Shown here: positions 26,917 to 35,836 of the stretch, piece by piece
Numbering within the stretch: position 1 is the stretch's first letter
Layout: each line of letters opens with the position of its first letter
Assembly: GCF_030811455.1 (NCBI RefSeq)
Contig: NZ_JAUSQU010000001.1
Coordinates: 7,750,001-7,814,000, forward strand
Direction: 5' to 3'
Length of the DNA stretch: 64,000 nucleotides
From: Streptosporangium lutulentum
GTDB taxonomy: Bacteria > Actinomycetota > Actinomycetes > Streptosporangiales > Streptosporangiaceae
Program-made: the position numbers and the translations under genes
Notes under the pieces: generated by a model
Told to the model about the DNA's origin: nothing
The model's database searches: none
Seen by the model: only the letters and a program-made list of their open reading frames with translations

Positions 26917-26935
26917 ATGTATCGAGCCGATACAT
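26917..26935. promoter_or_regulatory. Inverted repeat upstream of padR, likely PadR operator
   Basis: ATGTATCG (26917-26924) and CGATACAT (26928-26935) are perfect 8-bp arms around AGC. PadR proteins bind palindromes of this ATGT-N-ACAT kind. It lies in the padR promoter region. Confidence 0.65.
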
Positions 26936-26989
26936 CAGCAGGATACGTCCACTCAACATATGCCTGCAATCAACGACTTTCCCAAGAGG

Positions 26990-27019
26990 TTGGGGGCAAA
27001 CGGTAAAAAGCCGTAGTCT
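26990..27019 (+). promoter_or_regulatory. Possible promoter for the DUF5318 remnant, leaderless
   Basis: TTGGGG at 26990-26995 and TAGTCT at 27014-27019 are spaced 18 bases apart. The ATG at 27027 starts 8 bases after the -10 hexamer and has no ribosome site, consistent with a leaderless transcript. Confidence 0.35.
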
Positions 27020-27026
27020 GGCGCTT

Positions 27027-27200
27027 ATGTGGTCGCATCGAGCGGTGGTAGGGCATAGCCCTCGCGCGGACGAGGCCGCTTTCCAATACGGAAAATCCCG
27101 CCTCCGTGAGGAGGAGGTCTGCCAAGGTTGTTCTTGGAACCACCTGACGACCTCGTTCGTCCTCGGAAACGGAGATCCACCCGTAAAGGTCGGCTACTAG
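27027..27200 (+). pseudogene. Internally shortened DUF5318 family gene
   Basis: This 57-codon frame starts MWSHRAVV and ends with EEEVCQGCSWNHLTTSFVLG followed by a short tail to TAG 27198-27200. The DUF5318 protein found at this exact place between the PadR gene and the class A PBP in actinomycetes (Rv0049 in M. tuberculosis) is about 130 residues, starts MWSxRxVVDYAL in Streptomyces-type members, carries a first CPxC pair in the middle and ends VEVCxxCSWNHLxxSYVLG. Here both ends are kept but about 70 central residues, with the first Cys pair, are missing. It may be a decayed gene or a reduced form that keeps one half of a zinc ribbon. Confidence 0.7.
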
Positions 27201-27289
27201 TGAGCCAAGGCGATGAGGGCTTCCGCGATCAGGGGGTAATCTCACCCGCCAGCACGCCGTCGTAGACCCCGATGACCGAACGAGGACGC

Positions 27290-30200
27290 GTGAGTTACAG
27301 CCACAGCAATGACCCGGAGCCGAACGAGCGCCAAGAGCGCGCTGACGGATCGGCTCGCCAGGGGAGGCGCCGTCGCTCAAACCCAGGGGCCGCTCCCCAC
27401 GACGTTCCCCCGCCTCAACGCCCTCAAACCGGCGACGCCGGCTGGCCCGGGCCCCAGGCTCAGGCGCAGGGACGGCCTCCGCAGGGCCCGGCCCCCGATC
27501 CTCGATCCGGCCCGCCGCCCCGGCCCGCCGCGATGCCCTACCCCAGCGGAGCGGGGCAGGCGGGGCCGCCTCCCCAGCACGGGCAGATGCCTCCCCAGCA
27601 CGGCGGGCCGCCCCAGCACGGCCAGATGCCCCCGAACGGCGGGGCGCCCCAGCACGGCCAGATGCCCCCGAACGGCGGGGCGCGCCATCCCGGTCCGACG
27701 CCCCAGCCTTCCGGAACGCCCAGGCCCGCCGCGATGCCCTACCCCGGCGGGGCGGGGCCGGCATCCCAGACCACCGCGATGCCGCAACCCGGCGGGCCTC
27801 GCCAGGGCGGCCCGGCGCCCCGGGCCGCCGCGGCGGCTCAGACCACCGCGATGCACCAGCCCGGTGGGACGCGCCAGCGTGACACCGACCCGACCGGCCG
27901 CCGCGCCGAGGCCGCCTTCGAGGACACCCAGGCGATGCTCGCGGCCCAGGCGGGCGGCGGACGCCCCTCGGGCCCGGGCGAGCCCGGAGGCCGCAGGCGA
28001 GCCCGCGGCGGGCGCGCCGCGGACGCCTCGATGGGCCTCGGGGCCCCCGGAGGGCCCGGAGGCCCCGACGGGCATGGTCCCGACGACGACGAGGACGAGC
28101 CCGGCGGCAGGGGATGGAAACGTTTCATCCCCAGCTGGAAGATCATGATGGCCAGCTTCGTGGTCCTCTCCGCGGGCGTCTTCGGCATGATCGCCGTGGC
28201 CTACGCCGGCACGCCCGTCCCCACGGGGGTCCAGGACAGCGCGGTCGACCAGGGCAGCGCCATCTACTATTCCGACGGCAAGGGCCTGATCGCGCGCCTG
28301 GGGACCAAGCGCAACCCGGTGACGATCGACAAGATCCCCCTCTGGGTCCAGGACGCGGTGATCGCCGCTGAGAACGGGGGCTTCCGCGAGGACAGCGGCA
28401 TCGACTTCCCGGGCATGGTGCGGTCGTTCGTGAGCACGGTGACCGGTACCCAGGTTCAGGGCGCCTCGACGATCACCCAGCAGATGGCCCGTGGCTACTA
28501 CGACGGCCTCAGCAAGGAAGTGTCGATCCAGCGCAAGATCAAGGAGATCTTCGTCGCCGTCAAGATCAACAAGACGCTGTCGAAGAATCAGATCCTCACG
28601 CAGTACCTGAACACCATCTACTTCGGCCGCGGCGCCTACGGCATCGACGCCGCGGCCCAGGCGTTCTTCAACAAGCACGTCGACAAGCTGACCAAGGAAC
28701 AGGGCGCCTACCTGGCGGGGCGCATCCAGAACCCCGACGCGTTCGACCGGGCCGAGAACGCCAAGAACCTGGGCCCCACGCAGGCGCGTTACGCCTACGT
28801 GCTCGGTCAGATGAAAGTCCTCGACCCCGCCAAGTACGGCTCGCTGGCCTCCACCTCGCCCACCGCCCCCAAGCGGATCGCCCGCCAGACCAAGGACTAC
28901 TACCAGGGGGTCAACGGCTACATGATCACCGAGGTCCTCAAGGAGCTCAAGGCCAAGGGCATCAGCCAGGAGGCCGTCGAGCAGGGCGGCTACAAGATCA
29001 TTAGCACGTTCGACAAGCGTTTGATGGGCGCGGCCAAGACGGCCGTCCTGAACAACACCTCCGGTCTCTCCAAGGAGATCCACACGGGGCTCGCGGCCGT
29101 CGATCCACGCAACGGGCGGGTCATCGCCTTCTACGGAGGCAGCAACTTCGCCAAGAAGGAGTGGAACGACGCCTTCATGTCCGAGAAGCAGGCGGCGTCG
29201 GCGTTCAAGCCCTACGTGCTGGCCGCCTGGCTGGAGGCCGGCAACAGCCTCAACAGCTACCTGCTGGGCAAGGGACCGATCGAGGCGCCCGGCACCAAAC
29301 CGATCAAGAACTCCCACGACATCCCCGGCGGTTCGGTGAACGTGGTCAGGGCCACGGCCGAATCCGTCAACACCGCCTTCGTGCAGATGGGCGAGGAGGT
29401 CGGCCTGGACAAGGTCGTCGACATCGCGGCCGGGGCCGGCATCAACGAGGAAAATCTCAAGAAGACCGAGAAGGACCACGCCTTCGCCCTCACCATCGGA
29501 TCCGGCCCGGTCACCCCGGTCCAGCAGGCGGGCGGCTACTCGATCTTCGCCAACGAGGGCAAGCACTTCCAGAACCACGTCGTGATCAAGGTCGTCAAAC
29601 CCGACGGGACGACGGTCATCCCGGAGAACAAGCAGCCCGTCCAGGTCATCAGCCCCGAGAGCGCGGCCGACGCCCTCGTCGCGTTGCAGGCGGTCGTGAA
29701 GGACCCCCAGGGCACCGGCAAGGCCGCGGCTCTCCCCGACCGGCCGGTGGCGGGCAAGACCGGCACCAACGATGACAACAAGGAAGCGTGGTTCGTCGGG
29801 TTCACCCCGCAGCTGTCCACCGCGGTCGGCATGTACCGGCAGGACGGGAAGACGAACGCCGAGGAGCCGCTGGGCGACGCCATCCAGGGCGCCACGTACC
29901 CCACCCGCGTGTGGCAGGCCTTCATGGCGGAGGCCATGAAGGGCAAGGAGGTCATGCAGTTCCCGCCGCCCGCCAACGTCGGCATGCCCAAGGACCTCGC
30001 ACCCAAGCCCGCCCCGAAGCCGACCCCGACGGTGACGGAGGACCCGTTCGCCCCCGACGGCGACGGCGGCGGCGACGGCAGCGACTGGTCCGGCGACGGC
30101 GGTAACAGCGACGGCAACGACGACAACGGCGGGATGGATCAGCCCGAGGGCGGGGAGTGTCTGCCCTGGGACGGTTCGTGTGATCGCCGGGACGACGGCG

Positions 30201-30292
30201 GCGGACTTCCCGAGGGGGATATCGGCGACGGCGGCGCCGCCCCCGGTGCGGCGGTCGGGCCGGACCACCAGCCCTCCGGGCAACGGCCCTGA
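27290..30292 (+). CDS. Bifunctional class A penicillin-binding protein (PBP1A type)
   Basis: Polymerises and cross-links peptidoglycan. About 1000 residues. The cytoplasmic N-terminal 270 residues are Pro/Gly/Gln-rich with QHGQMPPNGGAP-like repeats. One membrane helix follows WKRFIPSWK. The transglycosylase domain has AAENGGFREDSG (catalytic Glu), QGASTITQQMARG and RIQNPDAFDR motifs. The transpeptidase domain has SxxK at SAFK, the SVN triad and AGKTGTND (KTG). The C-terminal tail is rich in Gly, Asp and Pro. GTG 27290 fits homologue N-termini; ATG 27272 is an in-frame alternative. It overlaps the next gene by 1 base (TGATG). Position matches mycobacterial ponA1. Confidence 0.93.
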   Translation: MSYSHSNDPEPNERQERADGSARQGRRRRSNPGAAPHDVPPPQRPQTGDAGWPGPQAQAQGRPPQGPAPDPRSGPPPRPAAMPYPSGAGQAGPPPQHGQMPPQHGGPPQHGQMPPNGGAPQHGQMPPNGGARHPGPTPQPSGTPRPAAMPYPGGAGPASQTTAMPQPGGPRQGGPAPRAAAAAQTTAMHQPGGTRQRDTDPTGRRAEAAFEDTQAMLAAQAGGGRPSGPGEPGGRRRARGGRAADASMGLGAPGGPGGPDGHGPDDDEDEPGGRGWKRFIPSWKIMMASFVVLSAGVFGMIAVAYAGTPVPTGVQDSAVDQGSAIYYSDGKGLIARLGTKRNPVTIDKIPLWVQDAVIAAENGGFREDSGIDFPGMVRSFVSTVTGTQVQGASTITQQMARGYYDGLSKEVSIQRKIKEIFVAVKINKTLSKNQILTQYLNTIYFGRGAYGIDAAAQAFFNKHVDKLTKEQGAYLAGRIQNPDAFDRAENAKNLGPTQARYAYVLGQMKVLDPAKYGSLASTSPTAPKRIARQTKDYYQGVNGYMITEVLKELKAKGISQEAVEQGGYKIISTFDKRLMGAAKTAVLNNTSGLSKEIHTGLAAVDPRNGRVIAFYGGSNFAKKEWNDAFMSEKQAASAFKPYVLAAWLEAGNSLNSYLLGKGPIEAPGTKPIKNSHDIPGGSVNVVRATAESVNTAFVQMGEEVGLDKVVDIAAGAGINEENLKKTEKDHAFALTIGSGPVTPVQQAGGYSIFANEGKHFQNHVVIKVVKPDGTTVIPENKQPVQVISPESAADALVALQAVVKDPQGTGKAAALPDRPVAGKTGTNDDNKEAWFVGFTPQLSTAVGMYRQDGKTNAEEPLGDAIQGATYPTRVWQAFMAEAMKGKEVMQFPPPANVGMPKDLAPKPAPKPTPTVTEDPFAPDGDGGGDGSDWSGDGGNSDGNDDNGGMDQPEGGECLPWDGSCDRRDDGGGLPEGDIGDGGAAPGAAVGPDHQPSGQRP

Positions 30293-31599
30293 TGAAGAGC
30301 CTCCTGTCGATGCGGAGCCCGCTGCCGGAGATCGGCACGCGCGTGATCCCGTACGTCCCCCTGGCCCTGTTCGCGGGGCTGGGGGCCGTGCTGGCCTGGT
30401 TCTGGAAGTGGCCGTGCCGGATCGACGGGGCCTGGAACGACGGCACCCTGCGGTTCACGAACTTCTGTTACACCGACATCTATCCGCTGTGGCAGATGGA
30501 GAAGCTCAACGAAGGCAAGATCCCGTACTTCGGCTATCCGGTCGAATACCCCGTCGGCATCGGCGGGATCATGGAGTTCTTCCGCCGGATCGTCACGAAC
30601 ATGAGCGATCCCGGGACGGCGTTCTACGACCTGACCGTGATCCTCATGGCCATCTGCCTGATCGCCGGCGTGCTGCTGATGGCCGCGCTGGCCGGGCCGG
30701 TCCGGCGCTGGGACGCGCTCTGGTACGCCCTGGCCCCCGCGCTGATCCTCACCGCCTACATCAACTGGGACCTGGCGAGCAACGCCCTCGCGCTGGGCGC
30801 GCTGCTCGCCTGGTCGAAGCGGAAACAGTGGCTCGCGGGCATCCTGCTCGGCCTGGCGATCGCCACCAAGTTCTACCCCCTGATGTTCCTCGGCCCGCTG
30901 TTCCTGCTGACGCTGCGCACGGGCAAGTGGGTGCCGTTCCTCAAGACCCTCGGCGGCACGGCGGGCGCCTGGCTCGTCGTCAACGTGCCGATCATGGTCT
31001 TCGCCTTCGACGGCTGGAAACGGTTCTACGTCTTCAGCCAGGAGCGCCCGGCCGACTGGGGCTCGATCTGGTACTTCTTCAACCAGAAGCAGTGGCCGTT
31101 CCTCGGCGACACGGACCGGCTCGACCTCCTGGGCATCGTGTCGCTCGGCGCGTTCTGCCTGGCGATCGCCGTGCTGACGCTGACCGCCCGAACCCGGCCC
31201 AGGCTGATGCAGCTCTGCTTCCTCACCCTCGCCGCGTTCATGCTGACGAACAAGGTCTGGTCGCCGCAGTACGTGCTCTGGCTGATCCCCTTCGCCGTGC
31301 TGGCCCGGCCCAACTGGAAGGCCATCGCGCTCTGGCAGATCGCCGAGTGCTGGTACTTCTTCGCCATCTGGCTCTATCTGGTCGGCCTCCAACCCGGTGA
31401 CGAGGCGCTGGGCATCTCCGGCGACACCTACTTCACCGCGGTGTGGGGCCGGGTGATCACCATCCTGATCATGATGGCCTTCGTCGTGCGGGACATCCTC
31501 AAGCCCGAGAAGGACATGATCCGGCAGGACGGGACCGACGACCACTCGGGCGGTGTCTTCGACGGAGTCCCCGACCGGTTCCGGATAGCGCTCGCCTGA
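30292..31599 (+). CDS. Membrane glycosyltransferase, GT87 family
   Basis: A 435-residue protein with about 10 membrane helices. An extracytoplasmic loop after helix 1 holds TDIYPLWQMEKLNEGKIPYF and YPVEYPVGIGGIMEFF, a GT-C arrangement with acidic residues. Later come LAIATKFYPLMFLGPLFLLT and NKVWSPQYVLWLIPF, signatures of GT87/DUF2029 polyprenol-phosphate-mannose mannosyltransferases. It would use a lipid-linked sugar at the outer face. Start and stop overlap with the PBP gene (TGATG) indicates translational coupling, as with ponA1-Rv0051 in mycobacteria. Acceptor unknown. Confidence 0.85.
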   Translation: MKSLLSMRSPLPEIGTRVIPYVPLALFAGLGAVLAWFWKWPCRIDGAWNDGTLRFTNFCYTDIYPLWQMEKLNEGKIPYFGYPVEYPVGIGGIMEFFRRIVTNMSDPGTAFYDLTVILMAICLIAGVLLMAALAGPVRRWDALWYALAPALILTAYINWDLASNALALGALLAWSKRKQWLAGILLGLAIATKFYPLMFLGPLFLLTLRTGKWVPFLKTLGGTAGAWLVVNVPIMVFAFDGWKRFYVFSQERPADWGSIWYFFNQKQWPFLGDTDRLDLLGIVSLGAFCLAIAVLTLTARTRPRLMQLCFLTLAAFMLTNKVWSPQYVLWLIPFAVLARPNWKAIALWQIAECWYFFAIWLYLVGLQPGDEALGISGDTYFTAVWGRVITILIMMAFVVRDILKPEKDMIRQDGTDDHSGGVFDGVPDRFRIALA

Positions 31600-31657
31600 T
31601 GACCCATGCCGTTTCCAACCGGCCGCGGGGCGGGTCGATCGAGCACGATTCCACCGT

Positions 31658-32800
31658 ATGACCGCCTCCCTCGACCGTCCCCCCGACACCTCGCCCCCAT
31701 CCCGGCGCGACACCATGACGGAGGCGTTGCTGCTCTGGCTGAGTTCCCGGCTGGGCATCGTCGTCCTCGCCGTCGTGGGGGTCACGGCGATGGCGGACGG
31801 GGACACCATCGCCCCGTTCCTGGAGCGCTGGAGGCACTGGGACGCCGACCTTCTCATCACCATCGCCGAGCACGGTTACGGAGGCGATCCGAGCGGTGAG
31901 CCGGACAAGGGACTGCCGGCCTTCTTCCCCGGGATGCCCCTGATGCTTCGCGTGGTGCATCTGTTCACGGGGAGCTGGACACTCGCCGGACTGCTGATCT
32001 CCTTCGTGGCCGGGGCCGTGGCCATGGTCGCGCTGGCCAGGCTGGCCGAGTTCGAGGGACCGCCGGGGACCGGCCGGCGCGCGGTGCTGGCGTTGCTGCT
32101 CTGGCCGATGTCGGTCTTCCTGTTCGCCGGGTACAGCGAGTCCCTCTTTCTGGCCTTCGCGATCCCCGCGTGGCTGGCGGCGCGCCGGGGGCGCTGGCCG
32201 CTCGCCGCCGTTCTCGCCGCCGGGGCCTCCTGCGTGCGGATCACCGGCCTGTTCCTGGCCCTCGCGCTGGTCGTGGAGTTCTTCAGCAGGCGGCATGCCG
32301 TACGGCAGGCGGGGTGGCTGGTGGCGCCGTTCGTGCCGCTGGTGCTCTACTCCGCCTACCAGCACGCCAGGAGCGGTGACTGGCTGGCGTGGAAGCACGC
32401 GCAGGAGGCCGGGTGGGGACGGCACCTGGTGTGGCCGTGGGAGTCGTTGATCACGACCTGGAACTCGGCCCTGGGAGAGGGGCGGTTCGCGTGGGCGTTC
32501 CGCCTGGAGATCGCGGGGGCGGTCGTCGGGGTCGGGCTCGTGCTGGTCCTGCTCTATCTGCGCAGATGGAGCGAGTTCCTCTACGTGGGACTCCAGGTGG
32601 GAGCCCTGCTCTGCTCCGCCTACTACCTGTCGATCCCGCGCTCGGCGCTGCTGTGGTGGCCGCTCTTCCTGCTCATCGCCAAGGCGAGCGCCTCACCCCC
32701 GTCGTGGAGACGGTGGATCATCGTCGTCTACGCCCTGGTGGTGGGTCCGTTGATGGTGCTCAACACGCTGGTCTTCACGGACGGGGCCTGGGTCGGGTAG
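31658..32800 (+). CDS. PIG-V-like mannosyltransferase, integral membrane
   Basis: A 380-residue protein with about 9 hydrophobic segments. RWRHWDADLLITIAEHGYGG near the N-terminus contains the DxD/E motif of GT-C enzymes. FFPGMPLMLR, FAGYSESLFLAFAIP and CVRITGLFLAL are the conserved features of the GPI mannosyltransferase 2 (PIG-V) related family found in actinobacteria. It lies 58 bases after the GT87 gene and likely acts in the same cell-envelope glycan pathway. The exact product is unknown. The ATG has no strong ribosome site. Confidence 0.78.
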   Translation: MTASLDRPPDTSPPSRRDTMTEALLLWLSSRLGIVVLAVVGVTAMADGDTIAPFLERWRHWDADLLITIAEHGYGGDPSGEPDKGLPAFFPGMPLMLRVVHLFTGSWTLAGLLISFVAGAVAMVALARLAEFEGPPGTGRRAVLALLLWPMSVFLFAGYSESLFLAFAIPAWLAARRGRWPLAAVLAAGASCVRITGLFLALALVVEFFSRRHAVRQAGWLVAPFVPLVLYSAYQHARSGDWLAWKHAQEAGWGRHLVWPWESLITTWNSALGEGRFAWAFRLEIAGAVVGVGLVLVLLYLRRWSEFLYVGLQVGALLCSAYYLSIPRSALLWWPLFLLIAKASASPPSWRRWIIVVYALVVGPLMVLNTLVFTDGAWVG

Positions 32801-32839
32801 CGGTCGCTACCCACTTTCGTGGATAAGTAATCCAGAAAG

Positions 32840-32860
32840 TTATCCACAGGCTGTGGATTG
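32840..32860. promoter_or_regulatory. Two inverted DnaA-box-like sites
   Basis: TTATCCACA (32840-32848), a perfect DnaA box, is followed by TGTGGATTG in the opposite direction (32852-32860). The common part forms an 8-bp inverted repeat, ATCCACAG-G-CTGTGGAT. It lies between the convergent PIG-V-like and endonuclease IV-like genes, so it is not a promoter for either; a titration site for DnaA or a short terminator stem are both possible. Confidence 0.6.
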
Positions 32861-32932
32861 TTGTCGGCCGAAGGCGTCCCCTGGATCATCGCCACGGATG
32901 GACGACGGCTCAAGGTCGCGGCTTCGCCCAGG

Positions 32933-33691
32933 TCACAGATGCTTCCTGAGGAAGGCGACGTCCTGTGCCTGACCCTCGAACGGCGTCTCCACCACGATCG
33001 GCGCGTTCGCGCTCCTGCACACGCCGAGGATGAGTTCGGTGTCGATCTGTCCCGCCCCGAGGCTCGCGTGCCGGTCGGCGCCGGAGTCGAAGGCGTCGCG
33101 CGAGTCGTTGCAGTGGATGAGGTCGATCCTGCCGGTGATCGCCATGACCCGCTCGACCACGTCGGCCAGTCCTTCGCCGCCCGCGTGGGCATGACAGGTG
33201 TCCAGGCAGAAGCCCACGTCGAACCCGTCGAGCGCCTCCCACAGCCGGGCGATGCGCTCCAGCTTGCGGGCCATCGCGTTGCCGCCGCCCGCGGTGTTCT
33301 CGATGAGCACCGGAACCTCGTGCTCCTCCAGGCGCTCGAACACCTTGCGCCAGTTGTCGAAGCCCTTCTGAGGGTCGTCGCCGGCGCTGACGTGCCCGCC
33401 GTGGACGATAAGCCCCTTGGCGCCGAGTTCCGCCGCCGCGGCGAGGTTCGAGCTCAGCAGCTTGCGGCTGGGGATGCGGATCCGGTTGTTGGAGGTCGCC
33501 ACGTTGATCACATAGGGCGCGTGGACGTAGACGTCCACGTCGGAATCCTTGATCTCCCGGGTCTTCTCGCCGATGACGGGGCCCTTCCAGCCCTGCGGAT
33601 CGCCGAGGAAGAACTGCACGACCTCGGCGTCACGGGCCCTGGCGTGGGCCAGCGGGTCGTCCTGATCGACATGAGCTCCGATACGCGGCAT
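32933..33691 (-). CDS. Endonuclease IV-like TIM-barrel protein (AP endonuclease 2 family)
   Basis: A 252-residue protein starting MPRIGAHVDQDDPLAHA. Metal-binding motifs typical of deoxyribonuclease IV are visible: VYVHAPYVINVA, KGLIVHGGHVSAG, VLIENTAGGGNAM, GFCLDTCHAHAGG, IHCNDSRDAFDSGADRHASLG and VVETPFEG near the C-terminus. It probably cleaves abasic sites in DNA with zinc. ATG 33691 is chosen because the domain starts directly there; a longer reading adds low-complexity sequence. It is convergent with the mannosyltransferase gene. Confidence 0.85.
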   Translation of the reverse strand: MPRIGAHVDQDDPLAHARARDAEVVQFFLGDPQGWKGPVIGEKTREIKDSDVDVYVHAPYVINVATSNNRIRIPSRKLLSSNLAAAAELGAKGLIVHGGHVSAGDDPQKGFDNWRKVFERLEEHEVPVLIENTAGGGNAMARKLERIARLWEALDGFDVGFCLDTCHAHAGGEGLADVVERVMAITGRIDLIHCNDSRDAFDSGADRHASLGAGQIDTELILGVCRSANAPIVVETPFEGQAQDVAFLRKHL

Positions 33692-33788
33692 GTATCCGAG
33701 AGTAGCCGTTTCAAGGCCCCGGCCAGGGGCAGTCGCAGGGCGCGCCCCGTTGCCCGCCCCCCCAGCGGGCTGAACACAAGGAGTCAAC

Positions 33789-33968
33789 GTGCCTCGCTAC
33801 CGCAGAGGGATCAGCCTGATAGGTCTGATCTACATTCTGGTCGGCCTCTATGTGGCCTGGGTCTACGACTACATCACCCCCGCGCTCCTGAAGGACATCG
33901 CCGAGGCCCTGCTGGCCGTCTTCCTCTGGTTCCTCGTCCTGCTGGGCGTGGACCTGCGACTCGGCTAG
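33789..33968 (+). CDS. Small two-helix membrane protein (59 aa)
   Basis: A short gene with a strong ribosome site (AAGGAG, 5 bases before GTG 33789) ending at TAG 33966-33968. The product starts MPRYRRGISLIGLIY, then has two hydrophobic segments (about residues 8-25 and 38-54) split by DYITPALLKD, and ends GVDLRLG. It is divergent from the endonuclease IV-like gene. I do not recognise a characterised family; the clean start signal and membrane pattern support that it is real. Confidence 0.75.
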   Translation: MPRYRRGISLIGLIYILVGLYVAWVYDYITPALLKDIAEALLAVFLWFLVLLGVDLRLG

Positions 33969-34012
33969 TCATCCGGCCCTCGATGTGGGGTGGTCTTCGG
34001 CGGTTCGGGGCT

Positions 34013-34324
34013 CTACGGGAGGAAACCTCCGTGGTGGATGCCGAAGGCCACACCCACGAACGAGGCCACGATGCCCACGATGTTCAGCGAACGCTCGCGC
34101 GTCGTCGCGGAGACGTACTGCGAGTAGAGACCCCCGACGAACCCCACCGTTCCCGCCCATGACGCGAACGCGTGCATGCCCGGCATGAACCCCGTCGCGA
34201 AGGCGACCAGCCCGCAGACGAGGGTGCCGACGCTCAGGACGTCCTCGGCGAGATGAGGCCGCCCACCGCGGTTCGCCGCGAACCGGAACGGCCCCCGCCT
34301 GGTGGATCGAGACGCATCCGGCAT
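34013..34324 (-). CDS. Small membrane protein of unknown function (103 aa)
   Basis: Starts MPDASRSTRRGPFRFAANRG with a basic N-terminus, then three hydrophobic segments (about residues 32-50, 56-75 and 85-100) and ends GVAFGIHHGGFLP. Upstream of ATG 34324, GAGG and AGAGG sit at good distance. It is divergent from rpsF. Proteins of this size and style occur beside rpsF in other actinomycetes, but no function can be assigned. Confidence 0.65.
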   Translation of the reverse strand: MPDASRSTRRGPFRFAANRGGRPHLAEDVLSVGTLVCGLVAFATGFMPGMHAFASWAGTVGFVGGLYSQYVSATTRERSLNIVGIVASFVGVAFGIHHGGFLP

Positions 34325-34543
34325 GTCCACCACCTCTTTTTCCTCTCGTGGTGAGGTGCCCGCCGAGCCGACTCCCCAACCCTTACCGGCCTGGTAGGCT
34401 GTCAGGGCTGCGTTGAATGGGTGTGTTATCGCCCACCCGCCATCACGAAGGCCGAAATAGGCGTTCGCGGTGCACACGTCAGCGTCCTCCTGTCACGGCA
34501 CGGTGTCGTGACCGCAATAGTCCAGAGGAGGTTGGAAGTCAGC

Positions 34544-34834
34544 ATGCGTCGTTACGAAATGATGGTCATTCTCGACCCTTCGCTCGATGAGCGTACGGTT
34601 GCCCCTTCCCTCGACCAGTTCCTCACGGTGGTCCGCAACGACGGCGGCAGCGTGGAGAAGGTCGATGTGTGGGGTCGTCGTCGGCTGTCCTATGACATCG
34701 CGAAGAAGCCCGAGGGCATCTACGCCGTCATCGACCTGACCGCGGAGCCCGCCACGGTCAAGGAGCTCGACCGGCAGATGAACCTCAACGAGGGAATTCT
34801 GCGCACCAAGGTCCTGCGCCCGGACGTGCACTAA
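34544..34834 (+). CDS. rpsF: 30S ribosomal protein S6
   Basis: A 96-residue protein beginning [17 protein letters not shown] and containing [22 protein letters not shown], the bS6 core. It binds S18 in the platform of the 30S subunit. ATG 34544 is preceded by GAGGAGG and GGAAG. First gene of the rpsF-ssb-rpsR-rplI operon, which also carries single-strand DNA-binding protein. An upstream extension in frame exists but is not conserved. Confidence 0.97.
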   Translation: MRRYEMMVILDPSLDERTVAPSLDQFLTVVRNDGGSVEKVDVWGRRRLSYDIAKKPEGIYAVIDLTAEPATVKELDRQMNLNEGILRTKVLRPDVH

Positions 34835-34911
34835 CCTCCGACATTTTGTCGGGCGGCAGCCGTACTCTGAGCCGATAATCAGCGAAGGCCGCAGGAAGGG
34901 CAGCGCTAGCC

Positions 34912-35481
34912 ATGGCAGCAGGCGACACCACGATCACCATCGTCGGCAACCTCGTCGACGATCCGGAGCTGCGCTTCACCCCCACGGGGCAAGCAGTGGC
35001 ACGGTTCCGCATCGCATCCACTCCGAGGTTCCTCGACAAGACGACCAACGAGTGGAAGGACGGCGAAGGCCTGTTCCTGACCTGCAACGTTTGGCGGCAG
35101 GCGGCGGAGAACGTCGCCGAGAGCCTCCAGCGCGGCATGCGGGTCATCGTTCAGGGACGGCTGCGCCAGCGGTCTTACGAGACCAAGGAAGGCGAGAAGC
35201 GCACGGTTTACGAGGTCGAGGTCGACGAGGTCGGCCCCTCCCTGAGGAACGCGACCGCCAAGGTCAACAAAACCGCCCGTCAGGGCGGCGGCGGTGGCTT
35301 CGGCGGCGGCGGTGGCGGTGGCCCCGCCAACGACCCGTGGGCCTCCGCGGCGCCCGCCGCACCGCAAGGTGGCGGCTTCGGCGGCGGCGGCGGTAGCTAC
35401 GGCGGCGGCCCGCAGGGCGCTCCGCAACAGGGTGGCGGCGGCTTCGGCGGCGGCGACTTCAGCGACGAACCGCCTTTCTAG
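34912..35481 (+). CDS. ssb: Single-stranded DNA-binding protein
   Basis: A 189-residue SSB. The OB fold covers residues 1-110 ([67 protein letters not shown]). A Gly-rich linker with repeated GGGGFGG and [10 protein letters not shown] follows, ending in the acidic tip DFSDEPPF used for protein contacts. It coats single-stranded DNA in replication and repair. Placed between rpsF and rpsR, as usual. Confidence 0.97.
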   Translation: MAAGDTTITIVGNLVDDPELRFTPTGQAVARFRIASTPRFLDKTTNEWKDGEGLFLTCNVWRQAAENVAESLQRGMRVIVQGRLRQRSYETKEGEKRTVYEVEVDEVGPSLRNATAKVNKTARQGGGGGFGGGGGGGPANDPWASAAPAAPQGGGFGGGGGSYGGGPQGAPQQGGGGFGGGDFSDEPPF

Positions 35482-35585
35482 GTGACGGTCCCGGCGGGAC
35501 CGTCGAAGACCGCATTCTGAAATCCCAGTCCATATCCGCAGCGACCATTCCCGCCTGACGGCGGGGCTCTGAAAGGAGCACCACG

Positions 35586-35822
35586 ATGGCCAAGCCGGCA
35601 TTGCGCAAGCCTAAGAAGAAGGTTTGCCTGTTCTGCCACGACAAGATCTCCTACGTCGACTACAAGGACACGGCGCTGCTTCGGAAGTTCATCTCCGACC
35701 GCGGCAAGATCCGTGCACGCCGGGTGACGGGCAACTGCACCCAGCACCAGCGTGACGTGGCGACCGCTATCAAGAACGCTCGTGAGATGGCGCTCCTGCC
35801 GTACATGAGCACCGCGCGCTAA
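35586..35822 (+). CDS. rpsR: 30S ribosomal protein S18, zinc-binding (C+) form
   Basis: A 78-residue bS18: [14 protein letters not shown], then [19 protein letters not shown] and [19 protein letters not shown]. Cys14, Cys17, Cys51 and His54 make a CxxC...CxxH zinc site, marking the C+ form rather than the zinc-independent paralogue that actinobacteria often keep elsewhere under Zur control. GAAAGGAG lies 6-7 bases before ATG 35586. Confidence 0.97.
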   Translation: MAKPALRKPKKKVCLFCHDKISYVDYKDTALLRKFISDRGKIRARRVTGNCTQHQRDVATAIKNAREMALLPYMSTAR

Positions 35823-35836
35823 GGAGGTCCGGACAA

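Noticed and set aside
26970-27764. Minus-strand frame across the PBP N-terminus
   Set aside because: It is antisense to the Pro/Gln-rich PBP start and the DUF5318 remnant, and shows only repeat-like composition.
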